Positions 54,398 to 62,685 of a stretch of 64,000 nucleotides of DNA are shown piece by piece. The position numbers and the translations under genes are program-made. Below the pieces are notes generated by a model. It did not search any database. It was given only the letters and a program-made list of their open reading frames with translations, and was not told the origin of the DNA. Origin of the DNA: Bacillota bacterium (GTDB lineage: Bacteria > Bacillota > Clostridia > Oscillospirales > Ruminococcaceae); contig JAEWLW010000088.1 of NCBI GenBank assembly GCA_023457355.1, positions 19,924 through 83,923 on the forward strand, given 5' to 3'. Each line of letters starts with the position of its first letter. Position 1 is the stretch's first letter.

Positions 54398-57300
54398 ATG
54401 AAGTGTAGCAAGCAATTAATTTCAATTTTGCTGGCATTGGGCATGGTTGCCATATTGCTACCGGTTGCAGCGACAGCGGCTGATGGCGTCAAAAAAATTG
54501 CCACGACCATTTCTACCGTACCACAGTATATCAAGGAAGGTGAAACCTATATCTCCAACGACGGCAGTGGTGCCAGTGGCCCCAAAAGTCTGAATTATGG
54601 CACCGACATTTACTTTCTTCTGCGCACGGCGGCCGGTTCGGCGGGCAATATCAAATCTCCCGATTATGTTGACCCGGCGGATTATACGGTGGAAATCTCC
54701 GGTGCACAGGGCGTTGAGTCAGGCGGCCTGTCCATTGTGACGCAGCAGTGTGTCTCGGGCGACACCTTCTGGTACTTAAAGGTCGAGTTGATTGACCAGG
54801 GCAGCCTTACCACGGATACGACTGTATCGGGAACGATTACCGTAACCCCCTCGGGCGGCAGCGCTTTTACCCTAAGTCTGGCTGCCCGAAACATCACGCT
54901 GATCGCCGCAACCAGCGGTACAAAAAAGGTTGCTACCACCATTTCCACCGTGCCACAATATGTTAAGGAGAGCGAAACCTATATTTCCAACGACGGCAGC
55001 GGTGCCAGCACCGCTAAAAGGCTCAATTACGGCACCGATATCTATTTTTTACTGCGTACGGCGACCGGTTCGGCGGGCAACATTCAATCTCCCGATTATG
55101 TTGACCCGGCGGATTATACGCTGGATATCACCGGCGCGCAGGGCGTTGCAACGGATGGCCTGGCGATTATATCACAGCAATGTGTCTCAGGCGACACCTT
55201 CTGGTACTTAAAGGTCGAGCTCATTGACCAGGGCAGCCTGACAACCGATACAGCGGTGCAAGGCACTGTAACGGTCACGCCTTCGGGCAGCAGCGCCTTT
55301 ACGCTGAGTTTGGATAGCCGCAATATCACGCTCATCGCTGTGACCGGCGGCGATACGCCGATTATCACGATGGGTACTCAGGCACAGGCGCTACGCAGCG
55401 ACGGCTATATTGGCACCATGACTAAAACCGAGTGCCTTTCGCTATCTTACGGACAGGTGCTCTATTACCCGATTCGCACAACCGGCTCAGCCAACATCAC
55501 CGGTGCTACTGAATTGACTCCTTCAAAATACACCTGTGCCTACACCAAAAGCGCAGCGGAGTCTTTTAACGCCGTTGCATCAGTCGAAATGGTCTATGCG
55601 GCGAGCAGTGCCAGCGAATCGCGCTGGTGGCTCAAGGTGACGCTCATCGACGCGCCTGCCAGCCCGCCTGCTTCAATGGAATTAAACGGCACCTTTGGCA
55701 TTACCGCAACCACCCCTGCCACCGATGTTTCAATGGCGCCAAAGGACTATAACTACCCGCTGGCCATCGGCACAGTGGCAGGTGCGGAAAAAATTGTGAC
55801 AAGAACCTCCACCGCCCCGCAGTACATCGCGGAAGGCGAGACGCTGATTGCCCAGAACGGAACCAGTTCATCTGCATCCTATTTCCCCTATGGTCAGACG
55901 ATCTACTTCATTCTGCGCGACGACACGGGGGATATCATTTCGCCGGACTACATCGTTCCTGCCGATTACACCGTGGACTGTACTTCGGCGCAAGTTGTTT
56001 CGGCTGAGCTAGTCAAGGGCAATTATTCGGGCGGCGAGCGCTGGTATGTCAAGCTGGTGTTTATAGATGCGCCCACCAGTGCGGATGATACCACCGTTGA
56101 GGGCGTTTTGACTATCACCCATAACAGCAGCAGCGCTGTAGCGGCCCTCAGCCTGACCTTGCGCGGCATAACTCTTTCCACTGATTCGACACCGCGCCCC
56201 TTCACTCGCATTGCCAGCTGGGCGCAGCGCATGACCGACGGTGTGGTCAGTTCGATTTCAGGTGCTTCCACCACCTCGCCAACAGTGAACTACGGCGAAC
56301 GTATTTACTACGCGCTGGCCAATGGTGCGGATACTACCGTCTCGTCGGCATCAGCTATTGAACCGGATGATTACCAGGTAACCTACACGCCCCACAGCAA
56401 AAACAATTTTAATCCCTTTGAATCGCTATCGCTTGTGTATGAAAGTTACGCTACCAGTACGAGCAGCGGAACCAAGTGGTTCGTAATGCTACAAATAAGC
56501 GATGATGCACAGGGCCTGCAGCTGGCAGACGGCATCATCGCCATTACCCGCATTACCGACAGCGTTACATTGGCCACGCTTGATTTGGCTGACAATATTC
56601 CGCTGATTCTCGGCGGTGAGGACGACACCGTCAATAGCAGGGGTGTGCGCACCGTGACGCTGGTGCACCATATCGCCAGTACCAAGCTGGTTGAAAGCGA
56701 AGACGGCTATGTCGGGCGCGCCACCTCCGACCTCGGCGGCATATCGAGCAACGTCGCCTTTGGTGAAACGGCCTATTACATGCTGTTCGGGCAGGATAAG
56801 CTTGGCGGACAGCACCCCATTTCAGATTTAGAAGCCGTTAAGGATATTAAGATTAAAAATAAGCTCGAGCAAAACGCCGATAAGGTTGAAAAGATTGAAA
56901 TTATCAAAAAGCGTTCGCTGGCTTACGGTTATTCCGGCTACTATTATTTTCTGGCCATCACCTTTGTTGACAAGCCCACATCGGTGACGCGCTACACTGT
57001 CATGGGGGATATCGTCCTTGAAGGCAAAGGTAAATACGGCATTAACACACCGGATAACACCTGCGAAATCTTCATCGACACCGTCGTCGGTCCCGAGAAG
57101 GCTGCGGGCAGAATCGATACGCAGGATGAGCAGACGCTGCACACCTTAAGTGATACTTACCGCCGTTTCAGTTTTGATGATGACGCGCTGGGCAGCGACA
57201 AGGAAGACGAACTCTTTTTTTACGGCATGAGTGACGATAACTATTTCATCGTCGATACCCGAAATCAGGATGATATTCTGCTGGGCAATACTGTGGAATA

Positions 57301-58219
57301 TAACGAAGCGGTCGGGGCGCGATTCCCCGGAGCGGATCTCTTCTTCTTCAACGGCAGTACCAAGGAATTTAACCACCATGGCGTCATGACCTTTACGGCA
57401 ACGCCGGGCACCTTCCTCTACGCGCGCAACGGCAACGAGCTTTCGCGTATCAACGGTTTGAAATATGACGAGGAAGAGGCGGCATTCAAATTCCTGACCA
57501 AAAAAATTGGCAGCTATGTCTTCTCCAATACCGAGCTGGACTACGACCGTTATAATATAGACCACATTGCCGTCTGGGCGCAGGCCCCCAACGCGGACGG
57601 CAGCCTTTCGACCATATCGGGCGCGAGCAATAAAAGCCCGACGCTGGAATATGGCTCGACCGTCTATTACGCCCTGCGTAATTCGGAGGATAAGGGCCTG
57701 TTTAATCAAATGGCGCTTGACCCTGCACACTTCACCTTCGGTCTTGTAACCAACGACCCTAACGCGCCGGCTGTCAAAACGGCGGGTCTGGCTTACCGCA
57801 CCAATTGGATTAAGAGCACCGACAGCCGTTCCGATAAGTATTATGTGGCTGTTACCTTTGCCGAGGTTCCCGATCCCGGTGTTCCGCGAAAAGTCTCGGG
57901 CGATTTCGTCATCTATTATAAGGGCGATGAGGTCACACGTTTAAAGCTTGGCCCCACCGAAGCGGGCGACTTTACGCTGACGCTGCATGGCGGACGTCCG
58001 GTAGAAAATGATTGGATTCCAGCGGACTATGTTGCACCGGTGCTTAAGGATGAAAGCGAAATCGAACAGGCGGTTGTTACCAGCTATCTCAACGCCGAAA
58101 ATGAGAATGACGGCGACCCCGCCACCGGCGACGATACAATTACCGACAACGTTGAAACGGACAACGACACCAATACCGGCAGTCCGGCCGCAGAATCTCA
58201 AGCCGATGACTCTGAATAA
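54398..58219 (+). CDS. Secreted 1273-residue protein of about seven repeat modules
   Basis: A large exported protein with signal peptide (cleavage near VAATA-ADG). About seven modules of about 130-150 residues share the pattern YG..IYFxLR ... SPDYVxPADYTV ... WYxKVxxID...TVxGTITVT...LSLxxRNITL. Modules 1 and 2 (about residues 36-170 and 180-315) are nearly identical, also at DNA level. The others are diverged, with Asp/Gly/Ser-rich parts and a helical insertion KIKNKLEQNADKVEKIEIIKK in module 6. The C-terminus is acidic and Asn/Asp/Glu-rich, without LPXTG or SLH motif. The first ATG of the reading (54356) is rejected because GGGAGG precedes 54398. No family recognised; it is probably a surface or extracellular-matrix protein. 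Confidence 0.85.
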   Translation: MKCSKQLISILLALGMVAILLPVAATAADGVKKIATTISTVPQYIKEGETYISNDGSGASGPKSLNYGTDIYFLLRTAAGSAGNIKSPDYVDPADYTVEISGAQGVESGGLSIVTQQCVSGDTFWYLKVELIDQGSLTTDTTVSGTITVTPSGGSAFTLSLAARNITLIAATSGTKKVATTISTVPQYVKESETYISNDGSGASTAKRLNYGTDIYFLLRTATGSAGNIQSPDYVDPADYTLDITGAQGVATDGLAIISQQCVSGDTFWYLKVELIDQGSLTTDTAVQGTVTVTPSGSSAFTLSLDSRNITLIAVTGGDTPIITMGTQAQALRSDGYIGTMTKTECLSLSYGQVLYYPIRTTGSANITGATELTPSKYTCAYTKSAAESFNAVASVEMVYAASSASESRWWLKVTLIDAPASPPASMELNGTFGITATTPATDVSMAPKDYNYPLAIGTVAGAEKIVTRTSTAPQYIAEGETLIAQNGTSSSASYFPYGQTIYFILRDDTGDIISPDYIVPADYTVDCTSAQVVSAELVKGNYSGGERWYVKLVFIDAPTSADDTTVEGVLTITHNSSSAVAALSLTLRGITLSTDSTPRPFTRIASWAQRMTDGVVSSISGASTTSPTVNYGERIYYALANGADTTVSSASAIEPDDYQVTYTPHSKNNFNPFESLSLVYESYATSTSSGTKWFVMLQISDDAQGLQLADGIIAITRITDSVTLATLDLADNIPLILGGEDDTVNSRGVRTVTLVHHIASTKLVESEDGYVGRATSDLGGISSNVAFGETAYYMLFGQDKLGGQHPISDLEAVKDIKIKNKLEQNADKVEKIEIIKKRSLAYGYSGYYYFLAITFVDKPTSVTRYTVMGDIVLEGKGKYGINTPDNTCEIFIDTVVGPEKAAGRIDTQDEQTLHTLSDTYRRFSFDDDALGSDKEDELFFYGMSDDNYFIVDTRNQDDILLGNTVEYNEAVGARFPGADLFFFNGSTKEFNHHGVMTFTATPGTFLYARNGNELSRINGLKYDEEEAAFKFLTKKIGSYVFSNTELDYDRYNIDHIAVWAQAPNADGSLSTISGASNKSPTLEYGSTVYYALRNSEDKGLFNQMALDPAHFTFGLVTNDPNAPAVKTAGLAYRTNWIKSTDSRSDKYYVAVTFAEVPDPGVPRKVSGDFVIYYKGDEVTRLKLGPTEAGDFTLTLHGGRPVENDWIPADYVAPVLKDESEIEQAVVTSYLNAENENDGDPATGDDTITDNVETDNDTNTGSPAAESQADDSE
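54506..55369 (+). repeat. Tandem DNA duplication inside the repeat-protein gene
   Basis: Two adjacent 432-base units (offset 432, exactly 144 codons) starting near 54506 and 54938 are highly alike, including long identical tracts around the NYGTDIYFLLRTA and FWYLKVELIDQGSL coding parts. It indicates a recent in-frame module duplication. Confidence 0.8.
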
Positions 58220-58274
58220 GCCGCAGAACAACTGCGCTGCTCAGAACTTATGTGATGCACCCTCTCATTCAATA

Positions 58275-58321
58275 AAACCCCACGCGACGGATACAGGAGA
58301 GTTATCCGACGCGTGGGGTTT
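58275..58321 (+). terminator. Terminator of the repeat-protein gene
   Basis: AAACCCCACGCG and CGCGTGGGGTTT with an inner GGATA..TATCC stem. Confidence 0.85.
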
Positions 58322-58329
58322 ACCCTTTC

Positions 58330-58601
58330 TATAAAGGTATCCGCATAAGCAACCTGTCAAAGAAGTGGATTTCGTAAAGCTAAGGACCGGGGGAATAGTA
58401 TGAAAGAACTGCGGGCATCCATGCCGCCCGCAGCGACCAACGAAGCCGTTTAGCCGCGCAAAACAGCTTGGCGGCAGTTCCACTTTCGCATCGAGGCGCA
58501 CAAAGTGCGCCGGATTGCGCGCCCGCAGGCGACAAAACGGGCAAAACTGCCCGTTTTGCGAGGCTTGCCATAACAAGGCTGAGCCGTGTGAAGACTTTTT
58601 A
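58330..58601. other. Gene-free gap between repeat-protein terminator and repeat copy 3
   Basis: No convincing gene. It contains two GC-rich hairpins, GCGGGCATCC..GCCGCCCGC near 58410-58432 and AAAACGGGCA..TGCCCGTTTT (58534-58557). Confidence 0.4.
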
Positions 58602-58851
58602 GCCTGTCAATAAAAGGACAGGGGCTTAGCAATTTGCATAAAGCCGCTTATTGCGATATGGGAGCACCCCCGGCGGGCTCCCCGCAAAAACAGTCCGCCG
58701 GACTGGACTGTTTTTGCGTCCTCGCCTGCGCTTCTTACAGAATCAGGGCACTTTGGTGCGCAGCCCCAAACCCAGCGAACTTTTGAAAAAGTTCGACCAA
58801 AACCTTTAGTTCGTGCAACTTTTTCTTTGAAATGGTTTTTTTGACAGGCTG
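58602..58851. repeat. Dispersed non-coding repeat, copy 3
   Basis: This 250-base copy has clear inverted ends: AGCCTGTCAA (58602-58611) and TTGACAGGCT (58842-58851). Inside lie a GGGAGCACCCCC hairpin, AACAGTCCGCCGGACTGGAC, CAGAATCAGGGCACTTTGG, GAACTTTTGAAAAAGTTCGA, and GTGCAACTTTTTCTTTGAAA, each shared with copy 1 or 2. Confidence 0.8.
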
Positions 58852-58852
58852 G

Positions 58853-58894
58853 AAGTTTCGGGTCAAGCTTTTTACAAAAGCTGACCCGAAACTT
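58853..58894 (+). terminator. Terminator-like hairpin at the repeat end
   Basis: AAGTTTCGGGTCAAGCTTTT pairs with AAAAGCTGACCCGAAACTT and is followed by TTAATTT. It lies just beyond the repeat's right end, like the hairpin at 42750-42777, and just beyond the convergent pgsW stop (58900). Confidence 0.75.
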
Positions 58895-58899
58895 TTAAT

Positions 58900-59994
58900 T
58901 TAGCAATCAACTATACTTCTCCCGTTCGGCTTTTTGCACAGCGCCCATATCCATAAAAGCAGCCCCAACGCCGCTAGAAATGCGGCAGCAATCCATCCTC
59001 GCGAATATTGAACCGTGAAATAAACCGGTGACTGCCCAGCGGCGGGGCGTATGACGGGATCAAACGGCAGTGCGTAGTCGGCGGCAATTTTGCGAATATT
59101 CAAAAGATTGATAGCTGGCAGGCCCTGAGCCAGATACCATTCCACCAGTCCACTGCGATCATTGAGCCTGTCGACCGCGATGCTGTGGTGCAGCAGCCCC
59201 TGCCCAAGGGATAAAGCGTGATCGCCAAGGCCCATCGACGTGATATTGCCGCCCGCCGCCACAAAGCAGTCGATGCCGTTTTGGGCGTAGAGCGCCCTTC
59301 TAACAGCGAGGTTTTTCTCAAAATCCGGCTCGCGCAAAACCGGAATTCCCCAGCTTTCCACCCGCGCAAGAATGGGATCGAAGGCCGTCTCGTCAAACAC
59401 GCCCTTGCCGATGTCGTAATCACCGCCCGGCGTAACCATAGCGCTATCGGCTAAAATCAGCCCGTCACTGTGCAGCCGATGCGCCATATCAGGGAAGGTT
59501 AACTGCGGCAGATTAGCGCCGAAGGTCGAGGATCCAACCGATGAGATATAGCGGATGTCCAGCTTCATAGCGTCGGCGGCGCATATAACTGCGAGGTTGA
59601 GCCCCGGAAACGAGCCGGAAAAGCCCGCCCCCACGCGGTCACCGGGTTTCAAGCCCGCCTGCACGAACATACGCACCAGTAGTGCCGCCATGTCGGGGTC
59701 GGAGGCGGTTCGCTTGGCTTCTATCACGCCGATTGTCGTGGTGATTTCGGTGTATTCATCGCCGATCAGGCCGCTTTGCCAGATATCCTCTGCCGACAGC
59801 GGCAGCCCCAGTTCGGCGCGGTAGCCTTTAACCGCCTCAAGACAGCGGACCATGCGCGCCCGGGCGTCCAGCTGGATGTCGGCATAATCGGCGCGGTATT
59901 TGAGCCCATGGGACGAAATAAGACCTACGGACAGTGCCAGTAAAAGCAGCGCGGCCGATAAAAGCGCCAATCGGCGGCGCTCTATCACCCTCAC
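58900..59994 (-). CDS. pgsW: Poly-gamma-glutamate system protein PgsW
   Basis: A 364-residue protein with an N-terminal membrane helix (about 10-30) and a C-terminal one (about 330-350), leaving a large extracytoplasmic domain between (SAEDIWQSGLIGDEYTEITT, GVIEAKRTASDPDMAALLVR, GVGFSGSFPGLNLA-like core, GGNITSMGLGDHALSLGQGL). I recognise it as the PgsW family, known from its association with pgsB and pgsC. Its biochemical role is not established. Its GTG start overlaps the pgsC stop (GTGA). It is the last gene of pgsBCW. Confidence 0.85.
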   Translation of the reverse strand: MRVIERRRLALLSAALLLLALSVGLISSHGLKYRADYADIQLDARARMVRCLEAVKGYRAELGLPLSAEDIWQSGLIGDEYTEITTTIGVIEAKRTASDPDMAALLVRMFVQAGLKPGDRVGAGFSGSFPGLNLAVICAADAMKLDIRYISSVGSSTFGANLPQLTFPDMAHRLHSDGLILADSAMVTPGGDYDIGKGVFDETAFDPILARVESWGIPVLREPDFEKNLAVRRALYAQNGIDCFVAAGGNITSMGLGDHALSLGQGLLHHSIAVDRLNDRSGLVEWYLAQGLPAINLLNIRKIAADYALPFDPVIRPAAGQSPVYFTVQYSRGWIAAAFLAALGLLLWIWALCKKPNGRSIVDC

Positions 59995-60434
59995 AGGGGC
60001 GCCGCCGGCAGTACCGGCAGACCAAACCAGAGCATGATAAGCGCCAGCAGCCCAGTGACAACACCCAGCGACAAAAGCGATGGCAGAATACCCTGGCGCT
60101 CAAACTCGTTGGCGATGATTCCGGGTATCAGGCAGCCAATCAGCCCTGGTGTGTAGCCGATAACCCCACTGCCTGTAATAATGAAATTCACCGCGAATGA
60201 GAGAAGAATCATGACTGCGAAGCGCCGCCGCCCGTAGAGAATCATCCAATGGGACAGCACCCGGACGACGCCCTGGGTTAGCAGCACGACCACAAAAGTA
60301 TAACCGATGCGTGCCGGTGTTTGGAGGCAGAGCGCAAGATAGCCTGCCACGACCAGCCCCGCCGGGGAATAGCCGGTTAGTTCGTAGAAAATAATGCTCA
60401 GCGCCACCCCGAGCAGCACAATGTCATGATACAA
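59991..60434 (-). CDS. pgsC: Poly-gamma-glutamate biosynthesis protein PgsC/CapC
   Basis: A 147-residue membrane protein with four or five helices, of the PgsC/CapC family that partners with PgsB in PGA synthesis and export. Typical segments: IIFYELTGYSPAGLVVAGYLAL, GYTPGLIGCLIPGIIANEFE, RQGILPSLLSLGVVTGLLAL. The TTG at 60434 lies inside the end of pgsB, eight bases after GGAGGG, so translation is coupled. Confidence 0.93.
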   Translation of the reverse strand: MYHDIVLLGVALSIIFYELTGYSPAGLVVAGYLALCLQTPARIGYTFVVVLLTQGVVRVLSHWMILYGRRRFAVMILLSFAVNFIITGSGVIGYTPGLIGCLIPGIIANEFERQGILPSLLSLGVVTGLLALIMLWFGLPVLPAAPL

Positions 60435-61557
60435 AATTGCTTCCCTCCGTCCTAACGCGGGCCATTAGCCGGTGCCCGTCATTTGCGATGTTTCCAACGG
60501 CAAAAATCACGGTATCCGGTCCCGGGGTATTCAGAGGCAGGTTGTCCGCTGTGGTAAAGCAGGTTATATGGGTGGCAGGAAGGCGTTGGGTTAAGGCGTG
60601 CCGCACAATATTCTGCGAAGCGCCCAGCAGCCATATTTTCTGCGGGGCCAGGCGCTGGGCCAACAGCGTCATGTGCTGCGTACGGTAACCGCGGTCGGGC
60701 CGGTTGTTGATAAGCAGCACCAAGTGCCTATCGGCAAGATGGTGCCGCGCTTTAAGCGTTTGCCAGACCGCCTCGCTCGACTGCGGATCGTTGATTGAAA
60801 GCCCATTCACAAAGAGCGCCCCACCCGAAAGCGTAAAAAGCGACAGGGCGCCGGGGTCGCGCTTAAAGTGGCGTATACCATTCAATGCGGCCTGGCGGTC
60901 AACGCCTATGTGCTGGCACACAGCGAGCGCTAACGCGACATTCTCGGCAAAATCGATGTCCTGCGGCGTGCTCTCATCCGGCAGCGCCAGCACCATCGCG
61001 CTGTTCAAGGCCTCGGCATGTTGGGCAATGGCGGGTGCGGCGGCTGCATCGGCGGTAAAAACCATGCCGGCGCGCGGCACCGTGGAACAAAGCGATGCGC
61101 AGATTTCATCAAGCGTTTCACCCATTTCATCGGTGTGATCCAGCCGCACGTTGGTGATGACGCCCAAATCAGCCAACAGCATTCGGTGCTGTGAAATATA
61201 TTGGAGTGCGGGATCAACCGCCATGCATTCGGCCACCAGAATTTGTGCACCTTCTTGCGTTGCTTTATGTAATATTTTAAGTTGCTCGCGGATGTTCGCC
61301 CGACCGCGCCGGATAATAGGGCGTTCCCTGCCGTCCACGCCGATGGTCATCGGTACCGTACCGGTCGTCTTGCAAAACACACGATATCCACCTGCTCGCA
61401 GTCCTGCGTCGATCAAGCGAGACACTGTTGATTTTCCGCGGGTACCATTGACGTATATCACATGCATTAATTTTTTTCGGTCAGATACAGTGCGAATGTT
61501 TTCGACAGCCAGCATCCCTAAAAACGCAGCAGTCAGCACCAGAATAAGCCACTGCAA
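60424..61557 (-). CDS. pgsB: Poly-gamma-glutamate synthase PgsB/CapB
   Basis: A 377-residue membrane-anchored amide ligase that polymerises glutamate through gamma-carboxyl groups using ATP. It has one N-terminal helix (about 2-18), a Mur-ligase-like P-loop YVNGTRGKSTVSRLI, the acceptor region KTTGTVPMTIGVDGRERPIIRRG, and ITNVRLDHTDEMGETLDEI. Length matches family. The TTG start at 61557 follows GGAGGGG. First gene of the pgsBCW operon, it is strong evidence for PGA synthesis. Confidence 0.95.
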   Translation of the reverse strand: MQWLILVLTAAFLGMLAVENIRTVSDRKKLMHVIYVNGTRGKSTVSRLIDAGLRAGGYRVFCKTTGTVPMTIGVDGRERPIIRRGRANIREQLKILHKATQEGAQILVAECMAVDPALQYISQHRMLLADLGVITNVRLDHTDEMGETLDEICASLCSTVPRAGMVFTADAAAAPAIAQHAEALNSAMVLALPDESTPQDIDFAENVALALAVCQHIGVDRQAALNGIRHFKRDPGALSLFTLSGGALFVNGLSINDPQSSEAVWQTLKARHHLADRHLVLLINNRPDRGYRTQHMTLLAQRLAPQKIWLLGASQNIVRHALTQRLPATHITCFTTADNLPLNTPGPDTVIFAVGNIANDGHRLMARVRTEGSNFVS

Positions 61558-61622
61558 GTAATTCCCCTCCCACTATCAGCATGCTAATATCATAGCACCA
61601 AAGCTAGATGGCAGCTAGAGAG

Positions 61623-61637
61623 AAATAAGAGAGATAA
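61623..61637 (+). promoter_or_regulatory. A-rich motif upstream of pgsB
   Basis: AAATAAGAGAGATAA (plus strand), 66-80 bases before the pgsB start. It matches the element at 54265. Farther out, CATAAAG-AAAA-CTTTATG (61659-61676) is a perfect small palindrome that may also be regulatory. Confidence 0.4.
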
Positions 61638-61723
61638 AATTACGTTGTTTTTTATCAACATAAAGAAAACTTTATGCTGGTGAGTCTGCCACGTTTTTTG
61701 CATCTTGGATTGAAATTCAGATA

Positions 61724-61891
61724 CTAGGGAGCCTCTGATTAATTCAGGGGCGGGTTAACGGCGAGAGAAATGTGTGGCTGACAAGGCAAAAAGCGGACAT
61801 AAAGATGGCGCTTATGGCTGTTTTTTAACACAGTCAGACGCGAAATTAGCCGCTGGTAAACTGCGCATGGATTAAATCAACGGTTCCCTAG
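61724..61891. mobile_element. MITE-like element, 168 bp
   Basis: Left end CTAGGGAGCCTCTGATTAAT; right end, read inward on the minus strand, CTAGGGAACCGTTGATTTAA. The ends match at about 16 of the first 20 bases and both begin with CTAG, which could be a 4-bp target duplication. The inside has no ORF. Size and ends fit a non-autonomous derivative of an IS (IS5-like elements use YTAR-type targets). Bases 61892-62102 show no gene. Confidence 0.65.
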
Positions 61892-62102
61892 AAGAAATCG
61901 GATTTTGGAACCCTTTTGCCTGCGCCGATGTAAAAACGCCCATACTGGTACATCATATTAGTAGTGTGAAACTCAATTAAATCAGTAGTTCTAACATTTT
62001 TACGCAGTGATCATGGCTGGTATTTCCTAATTTTTGTCCAATGATAATTTCCCCGCGTGCACCTTTTAGGTAGGCACATGGTACTGAAATTTATATTTGT
62101 GG

Positions 62103-62131
62103 TTGTAAATAAATATTAAATTTTGTAAAAT
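62103..62131 (+). promoter_or_regulatory. Promoter of the zinc-ribbon operon
   Basis: TTGTAA (62103-62108), 17 bases, TAAAAT (62126-62131), about 32 bases before the GTG start at 62164. Confidence 0.5.
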
Positions 62132-62163
62132 AGTACCAATGGTAATCTTTGGAGGGTTTTACT

Positions 62164-62319
62164 GTGCAAGTTTTGAAATGCAAAATGTGCGGCGAAAAGA
62201 TACCGGACCGCCCATTCTGTATTCTCTGCGGTGCATCTCCCTGGACCGTCTGCCCGCAGTGTGGCGCAAAATTGCCGCCGGAAGGCAAATTCTGCCCGTC
62301 GTGCGGCGTGAGTCGATAA
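62164..62319 (+). CDS. 51-residue double zinc-ribbon protein
   Basis: A small protein starting with GTG after GGAGG. It contains four CxxC knuckles: CKMCGEK, CILCGAS, CPQCGAK, CPSCGVS, making two zinc ribbons with nothing else. Such proteins can bind nucleic acid or protein partners. Its stop is 12 bases before the next start, so it belongs to a three-gene operon. Confidence 0.8.
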   Translation: MQVLKCKMCGEKIPDRPFCILCGASPWTVCPQCGAKLPPEGKFCPSCGVSR

Positions 62320-62331
62320 GGAGGTTTTGAG

Positions 62332-62685
62332 GTGCAAGAATATAAAACGTCTTCCGGTCAGGCATTGCAGCTCGACCAGCGAAATATAATTATCATTGCG
62401 TTTATCATTATTGTCATTATCACAGCCGCATCTTTTGTTGCAGGTTTTGATTTGCTGATAGGAATTGCATGGACGTTTACCATTATATCATCTATTGTAC
62501 TGATGGGTACCGCACTTTGGGTTATCAGAAACCCGGAATGCTATCCTGTTAGTGTGTCGCTTCTCCAACGTGCAAAAATTCAGTTGATCGGCGCCTTGCT
62601 CTTATCAATCATTGTGGTTTTTCTACAACGAACCGATATTTTTTCGCTTTCCCATGCACTGTTCGGCTGCTTCAGACTGCTTTGA
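62332..62685 (+). CDS. Small membrane protein, 117 residues
   Basis: It has three or four hydrophobic helices (IIIIAFIIIVIITAASFVAG, FTIISSIVLMGTALWVI, LIGALLLSIIVVFLQ). GTG start after AAGGAGG. No recognised family. The last base pairs overlap the next start (TTGA), showing coupling with the coiled-coil protein gene. Confidence 0.7.
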   Translation: MQEYKTSSGQALQLDQRNIIIIAFIIIVIITAASFVAGFDLLIGIAWTFTIISSIVLMGTALWVIRNPECYPVSVSLLQRAKIQLIGALLLSIIVVFLQRTDIFSLSHALFGCFRLL

